NCBI RefSeq assembly: GCF_017573505.1
Contig: NZ_JAGEOJ010000007.1
Location: 186,001-250,000, forward strand
DNA length: 64,000 nucleotides
Source of the DNA: Actinomadura barringtoniae
GTDB taxonomy: Bacteria > Actinomycetota > Actinomycetes > Streptosporangiales > Streptosporangiaceae
Direction: 5' to 3'
Part shown: one piece after another, positions 1 to 7,581 of the stretch
How the letters are laid out: every line of letters begins with the position of its first letter
Numbering within the stretch: the stretch's first letter is position 1
Made by a program: the position numbers and the translations under genes
The notes under the pieces: model-generated
Told to the model about the DNA's origin: nothing
What the model saw: the letters and a program-made list of their open reading frames with translations, nothing else
The model's database searches: none

Positions 1-62
1 CAATGATCCGTTCAAGGGGCAGCAGGTCTCAAATGTCAGACCTGTGGGTAATCATTCGCGGT

Positions 63-371
63 ATGAGCAGAGACAACCATTCGGGGTTGCGTTGCCCGCA
101 CTGCCAGGCGGCTCTCACGCTCGTTCCTGCCGCCCCCGGCAAGGCCTCCACGGCCACCGCCCCCGCGCCGATATCGCTCGTTCTGCGTGACGAGCAGTCG
201 CCTCCGCCCGTCGCCGAGGTCCTGGCCGACTACGCGAGCCGCGTCCGCGACGGCACGACCGCTGCACGCGGCGCCGCCAAGGTCCGCGCCAGCCTCGACC
301 GCGCCCGCCAGAAGGAGACCACGCGCCGCGCCACCCAGCGCGCCGCCCGCCAAGGCTTCCGCACCGCCTGA
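63..371 (+). CDS. Small hypothetical protein with one CxxC pair
   Basis: I do not recognise the family. The 102-residue product begins with a short region carrying a CPHC pair near residue 11, which could be half of a zinc site. A Pro/Ala-rich linker follows, and then a basic Arg/Lys/Gln-rich helical tail. Codon use is GC-rich at third positions like the neighbours, which argues for real coding. The ATG at 63 is chosen because the protein looks compact from there; an in-frame start nearer the left edge would add 20 residues without obvious benefit. No clear ribosome site is visible. Confidence 0.5.
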   Translation: MSRDNHSGLRCPHCQAALTLVPAAPGKASTATAPAPISLVLRDEQSPPPVAEVLADYASRVRDGTTAARGAAKVRASLDRARQKETTRRATQRAARQGFRTA

Positions 372-421
372 CGCTCCGTCCCCTGCCCCTCAACCCCACG
401 CCTGACCCTCAATCAGGGGGG

Positions 422-1852
422 CTACCAGCTGACCCAGCGGATCTCGTAGGGGCCCAGGTCCAGCGGGGTGCCGTTGATGGTGGAACGGGCGGGCTCGGCG
501 CTGGTGTTGACGGCGAGCAGCTGCTGCTTCTGTGCGAGGGTCAGTACGGCCGGGTCGGACGATGTCGCCTGCACGAGGGGTGTTCCGGGCGGGAACCAGC
601 GGGTGAAGTTCTGCAGCATCGTGAGCGTGGGCGTGCCGTTGTTCCCGGCCGCCGTCCCCGACCACAGGCAGCCGACGCAGTCCGCCTGGGTCGTGCTCTG
701 CGGGCTCCAGTAGAACGCCGCCGAGGCCCCTGAACGGATGAACTGGATCAGGGCGGCGGCCTGCACGGCTCCCAGGCGCTGATCGGTCCAGGTGACGCCT
801 TCCGGCTGGACGTACCACTCCGCCCACCAGATGGGCAGCTTGCTCTGCGTGCGCAGCCATTGCGTGACCGCGCCGAACTTGGCGAGCGCGGAGAACTCGT
901 TCAGCTTCACGCCCGTCTGGTCCGGCAGTGAGCTGCCGTCCACCACCAGGAAGTCCGCGCCGACCTTGTTCTTGAGCCAGTACTCCACCGAGGAGAGGGC
1001 GCGGGGATCGACACTTCCCCAGGTTCCGCTGACCTGGCTGGTGGGACCTTGGCCGACGGCGTTACTGCTCATCGGAACGTACGGGCCGCCCACCTGGGCG
1101 CGCGGGTTGGCCTTCTTCACCGCCGTGTAGACCTTGTTGTAGAGGGTCGTGTAGGCGGTGTAGTCCCAGCGGCCCTGGTCGAAGAAGCCCTTGAACTCGT
1201 TCCAGACCATGAAGTAGCGCACGTCCGGGTAGCGGCGGGCGACCTGCGCCGAGAGGGCCGCGAAGTCGTCGTAGTGGGCGGCCGTGGGAGCGGTCTCGAT
1301 CTTGGCCCAGTCGGTGGTCCCGGTGCCCCCGCCCTTCATCCAGTCGGGCGCGCAGCACAGCGTGATGACCGGGACGCCCTTGGTCTGGCGGATCAGCTGG
1401 ACGCGCTTGTCGAGCGTGCCGAAGTCATAGCGGCCGGGCGCGGGCTCGGGATTGTCGGCGCCCCAGCCCATGATCGCCTGGTTCTGCGCGACCGGCTGGG
1501 CCGCGACGGCCGCCCGTTGCGCGGCGGCGCCCGAGGAGTCGGGAACGGTGTTCTGCGTGTGCGTGAAGCCCCAGGCAGGGCCGCTTCCGCCGCCCCCGAC
1601 CGCGGCTCCGGCGCCCTTGGTGCCCGTCGTCGGGGACGAGCTGGAGTCGGAGCCGGCGAACGTGACGACGGCCGGAACGGCGATCAGGACCAGGCCTATG
1701 GCGACCGCAATGGCCACCAGCAGCCTTTTACGGCCCCCGCCGCCAGTCGGGACGCCTGGCCTACCGCCTGTCGTGACGTTCGGCGTGACGCCCGCTGAGA
1801 ACGGCTGCGCACGCTTTTCTTCGATACCCACGAAGACCCCCTGTGACGCCAC
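422..1852 (-). CDS. Membrane-anchored clan-A glycoside hydrolase (GH39-like)
   Basis: Predicted cell-surface glycosidase of 476 residues. A short cytoplasmic N-terminus and a basic stretch (residues 40-43) precede one membrane segment at about 44-66. A Ser/Thr/Gly linker leads to a TIM-barrel-like domain from about residue 93. The motif MVWNE (Glu219) fits the clan-A acid/base, and WWAEW (Glu345) fits the nucleophile position. The spacing and both motifs resemble beta-xylosidase-type families such as GH39, but the substrate cannot be read from the sequence. The gene stands alone, 96 bp from the stop of the downstream-pointing kinase gene. A type II signal-anchor topology is inferred. Confidence 0.75.
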   Translation of the reverse strand: MASQGVFVGIEEKRAQPFSAGVTPNVTTGGRPGVPTGGGGRKRLLVAIAVAIGLVLIAVPAVVTFAGSDSSSSPTTGTKGAGAAVGGGGSGPAWGFTHTQNTVPDSSGAAAQRAAVAAQPVAQNQAIMGWGADNPEPAPGRYDFGTLDKRVQLIRQTKGVPVITLCCAPDWMKGGGTGTTDWAKIETAPTAAHYDDFAALSAQVARRYPDVRYFMVWNEFKGFFDQGRWDYTAYTTLYNKVYTAVKKANPRAQVGGPYVPMSSNAVGQGPTSQVSGTWGSVDPRALSSVEYWLKNKVGADFLVVDGSSLPDQTGVKLNEFSALAKFGAVTQWLRTQSKLPIWWAEWYVQPEGVTWTDQRLGAVQAAALIQFIRSGASAAFYWSPQSTTQADCVGCLWSGTAAGNNGTPTLTMLQNFTRWFPPGTPLVQATSSDPAVLTLAQKQQLLAVNTSAEPARSTINGTPLDLGPYEIRWVSW

Positions 1853-1948
1853 GGAGAGTGCCGGGGCGACATTTGCAGAGTGAACAGCGGGTCTGGCATG
1901 GCGATGGGGCAGCCCTGGGATTTTCCCGGCAGATTTTGGAACGAGCCA

Positions 1949-3403
1949 TCAAGCCGTGAAGGGCTCACCCTCCGAAGCGGAATCGGGAATCGTCACCCGT
2001 ACGGTCGTTCCGGCGCCCGGCTCGGAGAGAAGGTCGGCCCGTCCGCCGTGCGCGGCGGCGATCGCCGCGACGATCGGAAGTCCGAGGCCCGCCCCGCTCT
2101 CGCGGTTGTCACCGCGATGGAAGCGTTCGAAGGCCTGAGCGGCGTCCTGCGGGCCCATGCCCGGCCCGCGGTCGGTCACCTCGATCACCACGCCCTGCGG
2201 GGCGCGTGCGACCCGTACGCGGGCCGCCGTGCCCGCCGGGGTGTGGACGCGGACGTTGGCGAGCAGGTTGGCCAGCACCTGCCGGATCCGCGCCTCGTCC
2301 ACGACCGCGACCAGCGTCTCGGGGGCTTCCAGCTCCCACGGGCGGTCGGGCTCGACGGCCATGGCGTCGGCCACCGCGTCGCGGGCGAGCGCGGCCAGGT
2401 CGGCCGAGGCGGGCTCCAGCGCGGAGCCGCGGTCCAGCCGGGCCAGCTCCAGCAGGTCGCCGACGATCCGGCTCATCCGCTGCGCCTCGTCCTCGATGCG
2501 GCGCATCGCGTCCGGCAGCTCGTCGGGGCCGAGTGCGCCGTGCCGGTAGAGCTCGGCGTAGCCCTGGATGGTGGTGAGCGGGGTGCGCAGCTCGTGCGAG
2601 GCGTCCGCGGCGAACTCCCGTACCCGCGCCTCGGACCGGCTGCGCGCCCAGAACGCCTGCTCGATCCGGTCCAGCATCACGTTGATCGCGGCGGCCAGCC
2701 GCGGCACCTCACCGCGCCGCCCAGGTTCGGGCATGCGCGCCCGCAGGTCGCCGCCGGTCGCGATCGACTGGGCGGTCGCCGCCATGTGGCTGAGCGGCCG
2801 CAGCCCGCTCTGGATCAGTTTGCGGCCGAGCAGCGCCAGCAGGGCGATCAGCGCCGCCGCGGTGGCGAGCTCGGCGATGACCAGGTTGCGGACCTCGGAG
2901 TTGATCTCGTTCAGCGGGGTGGCGACCACGACCACGCCGCCGTTGCGGGTGCGCCCGTACCGCGCCACCGCACGCTGCCCCGCCAGGGTGAACGGCTTGG
3001 AGTTGGCCGCGCGCTCCTGGAGGCCGGCGAGCCCGAGCGCCTTGACGGCGGCGACCGCCCGCCTCGGGTCGGGCTGGTCGTCGCTGCGTACCCGCACCTG
3101 ACCGTCGGGGGTCACCTGGAGGACGATGAACGCCACGGGGGCGATCCCCTCCGCCGGGGTGCCGGGCTGCTGGGTCAGCCTGATGACGGCGCGATCCCGG
3201 CCGGCGACCAGCTGGGCGTCCACCCGGTCCATGAGGTAGTTGTGCAGGAAGAACGCGCTCACCAGGCCGGTGATCACCAGCCCGGCGAGCGTCACCGCCA
3301 GCAGCCCGGTCATGAGCCGGGCGTTCAGCGTCATCCTGGGCCCCCGCGGGAACGGGGGTTGCTGCGAGGGGTCCTGCGGAGCTGCCTGGTGAGGCGAACT
3401 CAT
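1949..3403 (-). CDS. Sensor histidine kinase (HAMP/HisKA/HATPase)
   Basis: Membrane sensor kinase of 484 residues that would phosphorylate the response regulator encoded just upstream. It has a first membrane segment at about residues 30-52, an extracytoplasmic sensor loop to about 165, a second membrane segment at about 172-192, a HAMP region, the HisKA box SHELRTP with His270, and an HATPase_c domain with GPGMG and GAGLGLP boxes near the C-terminus. Its ATG lies 13 bases after the regulator stop, so the two are probably one operon. The layout matches the PhoR/TcrY/MprB-like class of actinobacterial kinases; the signal is unknown. Confidence 0.92.
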   Translation of the reverse strand: MSSPHQAAPQDPSQQPPFPRGPRMTLNARLMTGLLAVTLAGLVITGLVSAFFLHNYLMDRVDAQLVAGRDRAVIRLTQQPGTPAEGIAPVAFIVLQVTPDGQVRVRSDDQPDPRRAVAAVKALGLAGLQERAANSKPFTLAGQRAVARYGRTRNGGVVVVATPLNEINSEVRNLVIAELATAAALIALLALLGRKLIQSGLRPLSHMAATAQSIATGGDLRARMPEPGRRGEVPRLAAAINVMLDRIEQAFWARSRSEARVREFAADASHELRTPLTTIQGYAELYRHGALGPDELPDAMRRIEDEAQRMSRIVGDLLELARLDRGSALEPASADLAALARDAVADAMAVEPDRPWELEAPETLVAVVDEARIRQVLANLLANVRVHTPAGTAARVRVARAPQGVVIEVTDRGPGMGPQDAAQAFERFHRGDNRESGAGLGLPIVAAIAAAHGGRADLLSEPGAGTTVRVTIPDSASEGEPFTA

Positions 3404-3416
3404 GCCCGGAGCGCGC

Positions 3417-4127
3417 TCATGCTCGGAGCGCGTAGCCCACGCCGCGCCGGGTGTGGATGAGCGGCGGCCCGAGCGGATCGAGCTTGCGCCGCAGGTAACT
3501 GATGTAGGTCTCCACCACCTGGCCGTTGCCGTGGTGCTCCCAGCCCCACACGCTCTCCAGCAGCTGGGCGCGCGTGAGCACCCGGCCCGCGTTGCGCATG
3601 AGGTAGGCCAGCAGCCGGAACTCGGTGGGCGACAGCTCCACCTCGACGCCCGCGCGCCGTACCGTCCAGCGTTCCTCGTCCAGCTCCAGGTCGGCGACCC
3701 GCAGCACCCCGTCGGACCCGGCCGCCGCGCCCGCCGGGGCCGACGAGCGCGGCTCGATCCGGCGCAGCACGGCGCGGACGCGGGCCACCAGGGCGTCGAT
3801 GGAGAACGGCTTGGTCACGTAGTCGTCGCCGCCCAGCGTGAGGCCGGTGACGGTGTCGGACGGGGTGTCCCGCGCGGTCAGGAAGATCACCGGGACCTCG
3901 TCGCCGGAGGCGCGGAGCCGCCGGCAGACCTCGAAGCCGTCCAGGTCGGGCAGCATCACGTCGAGCAGGATCAGCTCGGGGCGGCGCTCCCTGGCCTCGC
4001 GCAGCGCCTCGGCACCGGTGGCCGCGAGGACCGGTTCGAAGCCGTGGAAGCGCAGCGCCACCTCGATGAGGTCGCGAATATTGGCCTCGTCGTCGACGAC
4101 GAGTACCCGCCGCACATCCTGGCTCAT
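3417..4127 (-). CDS. OmpR/PhoP-family response regulator
   Basis: DNA-binding response regulator of 236 residues. The receiver has the acidic pair VDDE near residue 12 and the phospho-acceptor Asp56 in LILLDVMLP. It also has the conserved TKPF lysine region. The C-terminal winged helix ends with the typical RRGVGY motif. I chose the ATG at 4127 because GAGGAG sits just before it and the receiver begins immediately; an upstream extension would be a non-homologous tail. The gene is followed within 13 bases by its kinase gene. A small secreted DUF5666-like protein lies 100 bases upstream on the same strand. Confidence 0.95.
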   Translation of the reverse strand: MSQDVRRVLVVDDEANIRDLIEVALRFHGFEPVLAATGAEALREARERRPELILLDVMLPDLDGFEVCRRLRASGDEVPVIFLTARDTPSDTVTGLTLGGDDYVTKPFSIDALVARVRAVLRRIEPRSSAPAGAAAGSDGVLRVADLELDEERWTVRRAGVEVELSPTEFRLLAYLMRNAGRVLTRAQLLESVWGWEHHGNGQVVETYISYLRRKLDPLGPPLIHTRRGVGYALRA

Positions 4128-4228
4128 CGGCTCCTCGCCGGGTCCGTAATCCTCTGCGGACTCGACGTTACTGTAACCGCCCGTAGAGGTCTGCCACCCC
4201 GAGCCGGATTCGATCAGCTCCGCCTCGC

Positions 4229-4753
4229 TCAGCTGTGACTCGGGGTGGGCGTCGCCTTCGGCCGCTGCTTCTGCCGGTTCGGGTCGGGGACCCTGACCAG
4301 CTTGGCCGTGCGGGTGGCCCCACTCTGCTCGCCCCACACCATCACCTTGTCCCCGTTCGCCAGGTCCGTCGTCGCCGACTTGGCACGGTTCTTGCGCACC
4401 TTGGTGTCACCCGTGGTGGTCCACTGCCAGGTGGCGCCGTCCTCGCTGCGCACGGTCAGGACGTTGCCCGAACGCCCGGTGACCTGGCCGCGCTGCCACG
4501 CTACCTGCAGAAACTTGCCGTTGCGCTGCACGGTCATCTCGCCGTGCAGGCCGCGGGCCGAGCCGCGCAGGCCGTGCCGCCAGCCGTGCCCGCCCTTGTT
4601 TCCCTTGTCGCCCTTGCCGTGCGGCGAGGCCGTCGAGGAGCTGGACGGGCTGGGCGACGGATTGGCCGCCGCGGGAACCGCTATGTACAGGCCGAGGCCC
4701 GCCAGACCGGCGACGCCGACCGCGGCCACTCCCGTCTTCGCGTTGAGTTTCAT
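4229..4753 (-). CDS. Secreted DUF5666-like protein
   Basis: Exported protein of 174 residues with no known enzymatic role. A signal peptide at about residues 1-30 (ending near PAAAN) is followed by a Ser/Pro/Gly/His-rich linker. A single small beta-domain follows, with the pattern VTGRSGNVLTVRSEDG...TTGDTKV and NGDKVMVWG seen in DUF5666 domains. The ATG at 4753 is preferred because it starts directly at the basic MKLNAKTG signal-peptide head. The gene lies upstream of a response regulator and kinase on the same strand, so it may be an accessory or target of that two-component system; this is inference from position. Confidence 0.75.
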   Translation of the reverse strand: MKLNAKTGVAAVGVAGLAGLGLYIAVPAAANPSPSPSSSSTASPHGKGDKGNKGGHGWRHGLRGSARGLHGEMTVQRNGKFLQVAWQRGQVTGRSGNVLTVRSEDGATWQWTTTGDTKVRKNRAKSATTDLANGDKVMVWGEQSGATRTAKLVRVPDPNRQKQRPKATPTPSHS

Positions 4754-4837
4754 GGCGTACAGCAAACTCCGCGCCGCTGGCAATCCACCCGGCTCACACT
4801 GGGAGAACACTGGGAAGGCCCTGAGCCGGCGAGCGGT

Positions 4838-7039
4838 TCAGTCATCGCCGCGCAGGTTCCGGTTGAGCTCGTCGCGGAAGCTCAGGAACTCGTCCTCGCT
4901 GTCGGTGAACCGCGTGATCCGGTGCTTCGGGTCGGTCGCGACGAACCACAGCCAGTCGCCGTGCGCGGGCTTCATGGCGGCCCGCAGGGCGGGCAGGCCG
5001 GGGTTGGCAATCGGCCCGGCCGGCAGCCCCGCGACCCGGTAGGTGTTGTACGGCGAGGCGACCTTGGTGTCGTTCTCGGTGACGTGCAGCGTGCGGCGGC
5101 CCTGCGCGTACAGGACGGTCGTGTCCAGCTCCAGGCGCTTGTGCTCGGTCAGCCGGTTGTCGATCACGCGGGCGATCTTCGGGTAGTCGGAGTCCCGGCC
5201 GCCCTCGGCCTGCGCCAGGCTCGCGAGCACCACGGTGTCGCGCGCCCTGGGCGACTTGGGCAGCCCGATCCCGGCGGCGACCTGGCGGAACTTGATCACC
5301 ATCGCGTCCAGCAGCGAATGCGCGGTGGCACCCGGCTCGATGTCGTAGGTGGCGGGGAAGAGGAACCCCTCCAGCGTCCCGGCGGCGTACGGCGGCAGCC
5401 GCAACTGCTCGGGATGCGCGGCGACGGCGCGGAAGTCGGCGAGCGGGATCTTGGTCTTGCGGGCCAGCAGGGCCAGCGTCTCGTCCAGCCGCAGCCCCTC
5501 GGGAACCGTGACCCTGGACTGGATCTTGTTCTTGGGGTCGAGCAGCAGGCCCATGGCGTCGGCGGCGGGCAGTTGCTTGCGGAGCCGGTACGAGCCGGGG
5601 TGCAGCACCTTGCCCTTGGGCCCGTCGGCGGCGTCCACGAACGCGTCGACGCTGGCCACCACGCCGCCGCGGCGCAGCGTCTCGCCGATCTCGGTGAGCG
5701 ACGACCCGGCCGTGATCTTGACGACGGTGGCCGAGCCGCCCGAGCCGGAGTAGTCGTTCGGCGTCAGCAGGATCTTCGCGCCGCCCGCCAGCAGCAGCAC
5801 CCACACGCCCGCGACGCCGCCGATCAGCAGCTTGCGCGGCACCCTCGCGGTGAGCCGCGACACCCATCCCTCGGACACCGGCGTCTCCTCCGCCCAGGTC
5901 ACACCCAGGTCCGCCAGGCTCGCGGTGACCTCCGCGGGCGCCGCCGGGCCTGCCTGGGGCACGGTCTCGGGGGGCGTTGGTGATTCGCCGGGGGCAGCGG
6001 TGGCCGCGACGTTCGCTGAACGCGGCTTCATCGTCCAGCGGGCGGCGACGCCGAAGGCGAGCAGCGCGACCAGCAGCGACCCCGCGTACAGCGTGGCCAT
6101 GCCGTCCGGCAGGCGCAGCATGACCAGCAGCACCGACAGCGCGGCCCCGATGCCGATCAGCACGAGCGGTCGCGGGATCCGCACACGCACTCTCGGAACG
6201 GAAATCCGCGGTTTGGTGACCGCCGCGACCGGCTGCGGCGTCGCAGGCACGGGCTCCGGAGCGGGCGCGGGGGCCGGTCGGTCGGCGGCTCCGATCGGCA
6301 CGCTCTTCAGCAGCGGATCCGGCGCGTCCGGAACGAGCCGGACCATCGCCTCGGGCCAGGCCTGCTGCGCGTCGTTCAGCACCTCGCCGGGCGGCGCGGA
6401 GATCGTCTCGACGCCCGTCAGGCCGCGCGCCTTGAGGTCTTCGAAGAAGGAACGCTGGTCCTCGACCGCGGTGATGCCGAGCACGCGCCGTTCCCCCTCC
6501 TCGCCGACGCCCGCCGTGATCAGGACGCGGTCGTTGTCGCGCGACACCGACCTAGCGACGACGAGCGTGGGAAAGGCCGGCTCCGGCCCGGTCTCACGCC
6601 GGTGGAACTCCTCGGCGTAGGTGCGCAGCGCCGACGCTACGACCGCCAGGTGCTCGCCGGACGCGACGCCGGCACCCAGCGAATCGACGAGATCACGGAT
6701 GTCGTCGGCATCGGGAGCGTTCACCAGCGCCGCCGCCGACGCGGCCGCGATCAGCCGCCCGCCCTTCAGGCCCGACTCCAGCCAGGCGGGCTCGTAGGCG
6801 CTCTTGCGCAGCTTGGGCGCGCGCAGCTTGATGCGATGCAGACCCGAGTCCCATGTCACGGTGCGATGGCCGTTGCGGTGGTCCTTGCGGTCGGGGCTGC
6901 GGCGGCCGAACGAGGCGCCGCACAGTTCGTCGGCCTCGGCGGACATCAGCGCCTCGGCGAGAACCCGCATCCCGGACGCGAGCAGTGCGGGCTCGCCGAC
7001 GTCGACGCGCCGCGCGAGCCACCAGTCCGAGTCCGTCAT
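4838..7039 (-). CDS. IS256-type transposase remnant fused to MltG endolytic transglycosylase
   Basis: A 733-residue fusion. Residues about 25-240 resemble an IS256/Mutator transposase: ALMSAEADELCG, the RNGHR motif, APKLRKSAYEP, and a core with RRVLGITAVED and LKARGLTGVETIS. The catalytic Asp positions are lost, with LVVARS where WLDA is expected and SAPP where SDAH is expected. Two membrane segments (about 291-309 and 314-334), a linker and a third segment (about 403-424) lead to an extracytoplasmic MltG/YceG domain. Its conserved Glu612 lies in SLAQAEGG, and it has PNT/YNTY and GLPAGPIANPG motifs. MltG cleaves nascent peptidoglycan and sets glycan length. The ATG at 7039 has GGAGA upstream; a TTG 33 bases earlier has none. 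An MltG of the usual kind has one membrane segment and no transposase part. Confidence 0.85.
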   Translation of the reverse strand: MTDSDWWLARRVDVGEPALLASGMRVLAEALMSAEADELCGASFGRRSPDRKDHRNGHRTVTWDSGLHRIKLRAPKLRKSAYEPAWLESGLKGGRLIAAASAAALVNAPDADDIRDLVDSLGAGVASGEHLAVVASALRTYAEEFHRRETGPEPAFPTLVVARSVSRDNDRVLITAGVGEEGERRVLGITAVEDQRSFFEDLKARGLTGVETISAPPGEVLNDAQQAWPEAMVRLVPDAPDPLLKSVPIGAADRPAPAPAPEPVPATPQPVAAVTKPRISVPRVRVRIPRPLVLIGIGAALSVLLVMLRLPDGMATLYAGSLLVALLAFGVAARWTMKPRSANVAATAAPGESPTPPETVPQAGPAAPAEVTASLADLGVTWAEETPVSEGWVSRLTARVPRKLLIGGVAGVWVLLLAGGAKILLTPNDYSGSGGSATVVKITAGSSLTEIGETLRRGGVVASVDAFVDAADGPKGKVLHPGSYRLRKQLPAADAMGLLLDPKNKIQSRVTVPEGLRLDETLALLARKTKIPLADFRAVAAHPEQLRLPPYAAGTLEGFLFPATYDIEPGATAHSLLDAMVIKFRQVAAGIGLPKSPRARDTVVLASLAQAEGGRDSDYPKIARVIDNRLTEHKRLELDTTVLYAQGRRTLHVTENDTKVASPYNTYRVAGLPAGPIANPGLPALRAAMKPAHGDWLWFVATDPKHRITRFTDSEDEFLSFRDELNRNLRGDD

Positions 7040-7166
7040 GAACAGCGGTTTCTCCAAGCCGAAAGATCTCAACGAGGGAAGAGGTACCCGGATCGGCGCG
7101 CTCCGCGCAGGAAGATCATTTCAAGTAAGGGTCAAGAACCGTGAACGCCCGGCACCGGACACGCGA

Positions 7167-7196
7167 CGGGGCACGCGGACGCTCCCGCGTGCCCCG
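7167..7196 (-). terminator. Hairpin terminator downstream of the LEA-like gene
   Basis: A perfect 12-bp inverted repeat (7167-7178 with 7185-7196) with a 6-base loop lies 23 bases beyond the stop of the minus-strand LEA-like gene. It has no T-run, as is common for terminator hairpins in GC-rich actinobacteria. Confidence 0.6.
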
Positions 7197-7219
7197 CTTC
7201 GATACGCGACCGGCTCGAC

Positions 7220-7459
7220 TCAGTGCTGCTGCCAGTCCTGGCCCTGCTCGCGGGCCTGGTCGCCCTGCTCACGGGCCTGGTCACCCATGTTCTCGCCCGA
7301 CTCGCGCGCCTGGTCGGCCATTTCCTCGCCGCTCTCGCGCGCCTGGTCGGAGCCGCCGCTCAGCCGCTCGCGCGCCTGGTCGACGGTGTCCGACGCCTTC
7401 TCCTTGGCCTGGTTGGCGGCGTCGCCCGCCTTGTCCTTGGCCTGGTCGAAGATGCCCAT
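7220..7459 (-). CDS. LEA group 3-like hydrophilic repeat protein
   Basis: Very hydrophilic 79-residue protein made almost entirely of an 11-residue repeat. From residue 5 the units read DQAKDKAGDAA, NQAKEKASDTV, DQARERLSGGS, DQARESGEEMA, DQARESGENMG, then a 7-residue unit and a last unit. This 11-mer periodicity is the hallmark of group 3 LEA proteins, and short actinobacterial homologues are often labelled CsbD- or antitoxin-like. A protective, stress-related role is therefore likely but inferred. The ATG at 7459 has a GGGGGAAC ribosome site 8 bases away. The repeat is also visible in the DNA, suggesting growth by unit duplication. Confidence 0.75.
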   Translation of the reverse strand: MGIFDQAKDKAGDAANQAKEKASDTVDQARERLSGGSDQARESGEEMADQARESGENMGDQAREQGDQAREQGQDWQQH

Positions 7460-7581
7460 GATCGATGTTCCCCCTCATACATCGGTACATCGGTACGCCA
7501 TGTGGTGCACCAGCACGGATGTGCCAAAAGGTGTCCTACCCGGCGTCACCTTGTTTCCAGGCCTATGAACCGAAGATCTTG

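Noticed and set aside
1880..3460. Long open frame of over 500 codons antisense to the sensor kinase gene
   Set aside because: It is low in complexity, rich in Arg/Gly/His and mirrors the GC-rich third positions of the kinase. It is a typical antisense shadow in high-GC DNA. The same holds for many long frames opposite other genes here.
7040..7072. TTG start 33 bases upstream of the MltG fusion ATG
   Set aside because: It has no ribosome site; GGAGA lies before the ATG at 7039.
7230..7450. CRISPR-like direct repeats
   Set aside because: The repeats are in frame, code for the DQARE 11-mer and have no spacers.
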